14,969 nucleotides of DNA from assembly GCA_035574195.1 (NCBI GenBank), contig DATLZE010000155.1, positions 1-14,969 of the forward strand. Reading direction: 5' to 3'. The notes under the pieces were generated by a model. That model did no database searches and was not told the DNA's origin. It worked only from the letters and a program-made list of their open reading frames with translations. The position numbers were made by a program, and so were the translations under genes. Of this stretch, positions 14,352 through 14,969 are shown one piece after another. Within the stretch, counting starts at the first letter, position 1. The number at the start of each line of letters is the position of its first letter. This DNA comes from SG8-41 sp035574195. GTDB lineage: Bacteria > Pseudomonadota > Gammaproteobacteria > Burkholderiales > SG8-41.

Positions 14352-14382
14352 GTCGTCGGGCTCCGGGAAGGTCGCGGCCGGT

Positions 14383-14969
14383 TCAGGGCAGGCCGGCAAA
14401 CGGCAGCTGCGCCTCGCACCAGGCCGCTGCCGCGAGCGCCGCCGCGTCCCTCCCGGGCGCACCCACGATTTGCAGCCCGAGCGGAAGGCCCTGCGGGCCG
14501 AGCCCGACCGGGATCGAGAGCGCCGGGGCGCCGAGCAGCGTCCATAACGTGCAGAACACCGGGTCTCCGGTCTCCTCGAGCGTCGCGGGCGCCTCGCCCT
14601 TCGCGGGCGGGGTCACCACCGCGTCGAACCGATTCATGAAGCGCGCGAAAGTCTCGGCGAGCCGCGCGCGCGTGGCGAGCGCCTCGCGATAGCGCGCCTC
14701 CCCGACCCGCGCCCCTTCGTCGAGAAACGCGTTCAGCCGCGCGCTCAGCCGCTCCCGGTGCTCGCGCTGCACCGCAGCGAGGCTGCGCGCCCCCTCGTAG
14801 CCCATGATCGCGCGCTGCGCCGCGTGCGCCTGCGCGAACGGCGCCGGCAGCTCGACCGGCTCGACGAGCGCTCCCGCGCGAGCGAGCGCCGCGACGTTGC
14901 TCGCGAAAATTTCCCGCTGCTCGGGCTGCGCCGCCTCCCACACCGGAGAGCGCACCGCGGCGAGCCGCG
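14383..14969 (-). CDS. Amidase signature family protein, C-terminal part (runs off window)
   Basis: About 195 residues of the C-terminal part are visible; the start and the Ser-Ser-Lys catalytic core lie beyond the window end. RSPVWEAAQPEQREIF continues an upstream domain; FDAVVTPPAKGEAP, then DPVFCTLWTLLGAPALSIPVGLGPQGLPLGLQIVG, is the conserved final block of the amidase signature family, followed by a short AlaAla-rich helix and stop. The family hydrolyses amides (indoleacetamide, fatty amides) or acts as a Glu-tRNA amidotransferase A subunit; the tail favours a stand-alone amidase. It is upstream of, and probably co-transcribed with, the lyase gene. An in-frame GTG at 14955 is not the true start, as the frame is open to the edge with family-like residues. 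Confidence 0.88.
   Translation of the reverse strand, partial: RLAAVRSPVWEAAQPEQREIFASNVAALARAGALVEPVELPAPFAQAHAAQRAIMGYEGARSLAAVQREHRERLSARLNAFLDEGARVGEARYREALATRARLAETFARFMNRFDAVVTPPAKGEAPATLEETGDPVFCTLWTLLGAPALSIPVGLGPQGLPLGLQIVGAPGRDAAALAAAAWCEAQLPFAGLP

Overview
The window is GC-rich bacterial chromosome with short gene spacings. The gene content points to a betaproteobacterium of the Burkholderiales type: a Bug/TctC-type tripartite tricarboxylate transporter (TTT) binding protein, a polyhydroxyalkanoate phasin, a stand-alone GluQ and a type II NADH dehydrogenase. This lineage call is inference from gene content and style, not from a marker gene. I see no phage, insertion sequence, CRISPR array, rRNA or tRNA.

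Layout: (1) 67-2535, ndh-like type II NADH dehydrogenase (minus) divergent from a periplasmic Bug solute-binding protein (plus). (2) 2591-4929, pabB (minus) divergent from gluQ (plus) across only 35 bp, each with a -10-like hexamer six bases before its ATG. (3) 4988-5551, an exported rhodanese-like protein of the PQQ-associated CxxxCW family (minus). (4) 5685-10397, five same-strand genes: Gfo/Idh/MocA oxidoreductase, creatininase-family amidohydrolase, cupin, D-2-hydroxyacid dehydrogenase, second Gfo/Idh/MocA oxidoreductase. It looks like a small-molecule (sugar, polyol or hydroxyacid) catabolic set of unknown substrate and is the best candidate for an undescribed pathway here. Its intergenic gaps carry short inverted and tandem repeats. 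(5) 10437-11536, hinT (minus) divergent from a phasin (plus) across an unusually AT-rich 215-bp control region with a near-consensus sigma70 promoter and two related TGCA-based dyads. (6) 11621-12994, a strong intrinsic terminator, then a stand-alone CinA N-domain (molybdopterin-binding) protein and a two-CBS-domain protein on the minus strand. (7) 12991-14969, a decayed C-terminal piece of an EAL-domain gene, a malyl-CoA lyase-like CoA ester lyase, and the C-terminal part of an amidase running off the window end (all minus).

Functionally the window mixes housekeeping (NADH oxidation, folate precursor synthesis, tRNA modification, nucleotide phosphoramidase) with organic-acid and carbon-storage metabolism (Bug receptor, CoA ester lyase, amidase, phasin, dehydrogenase cluster). 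All names come from reading motifs and remembered family features. No database search was possible.
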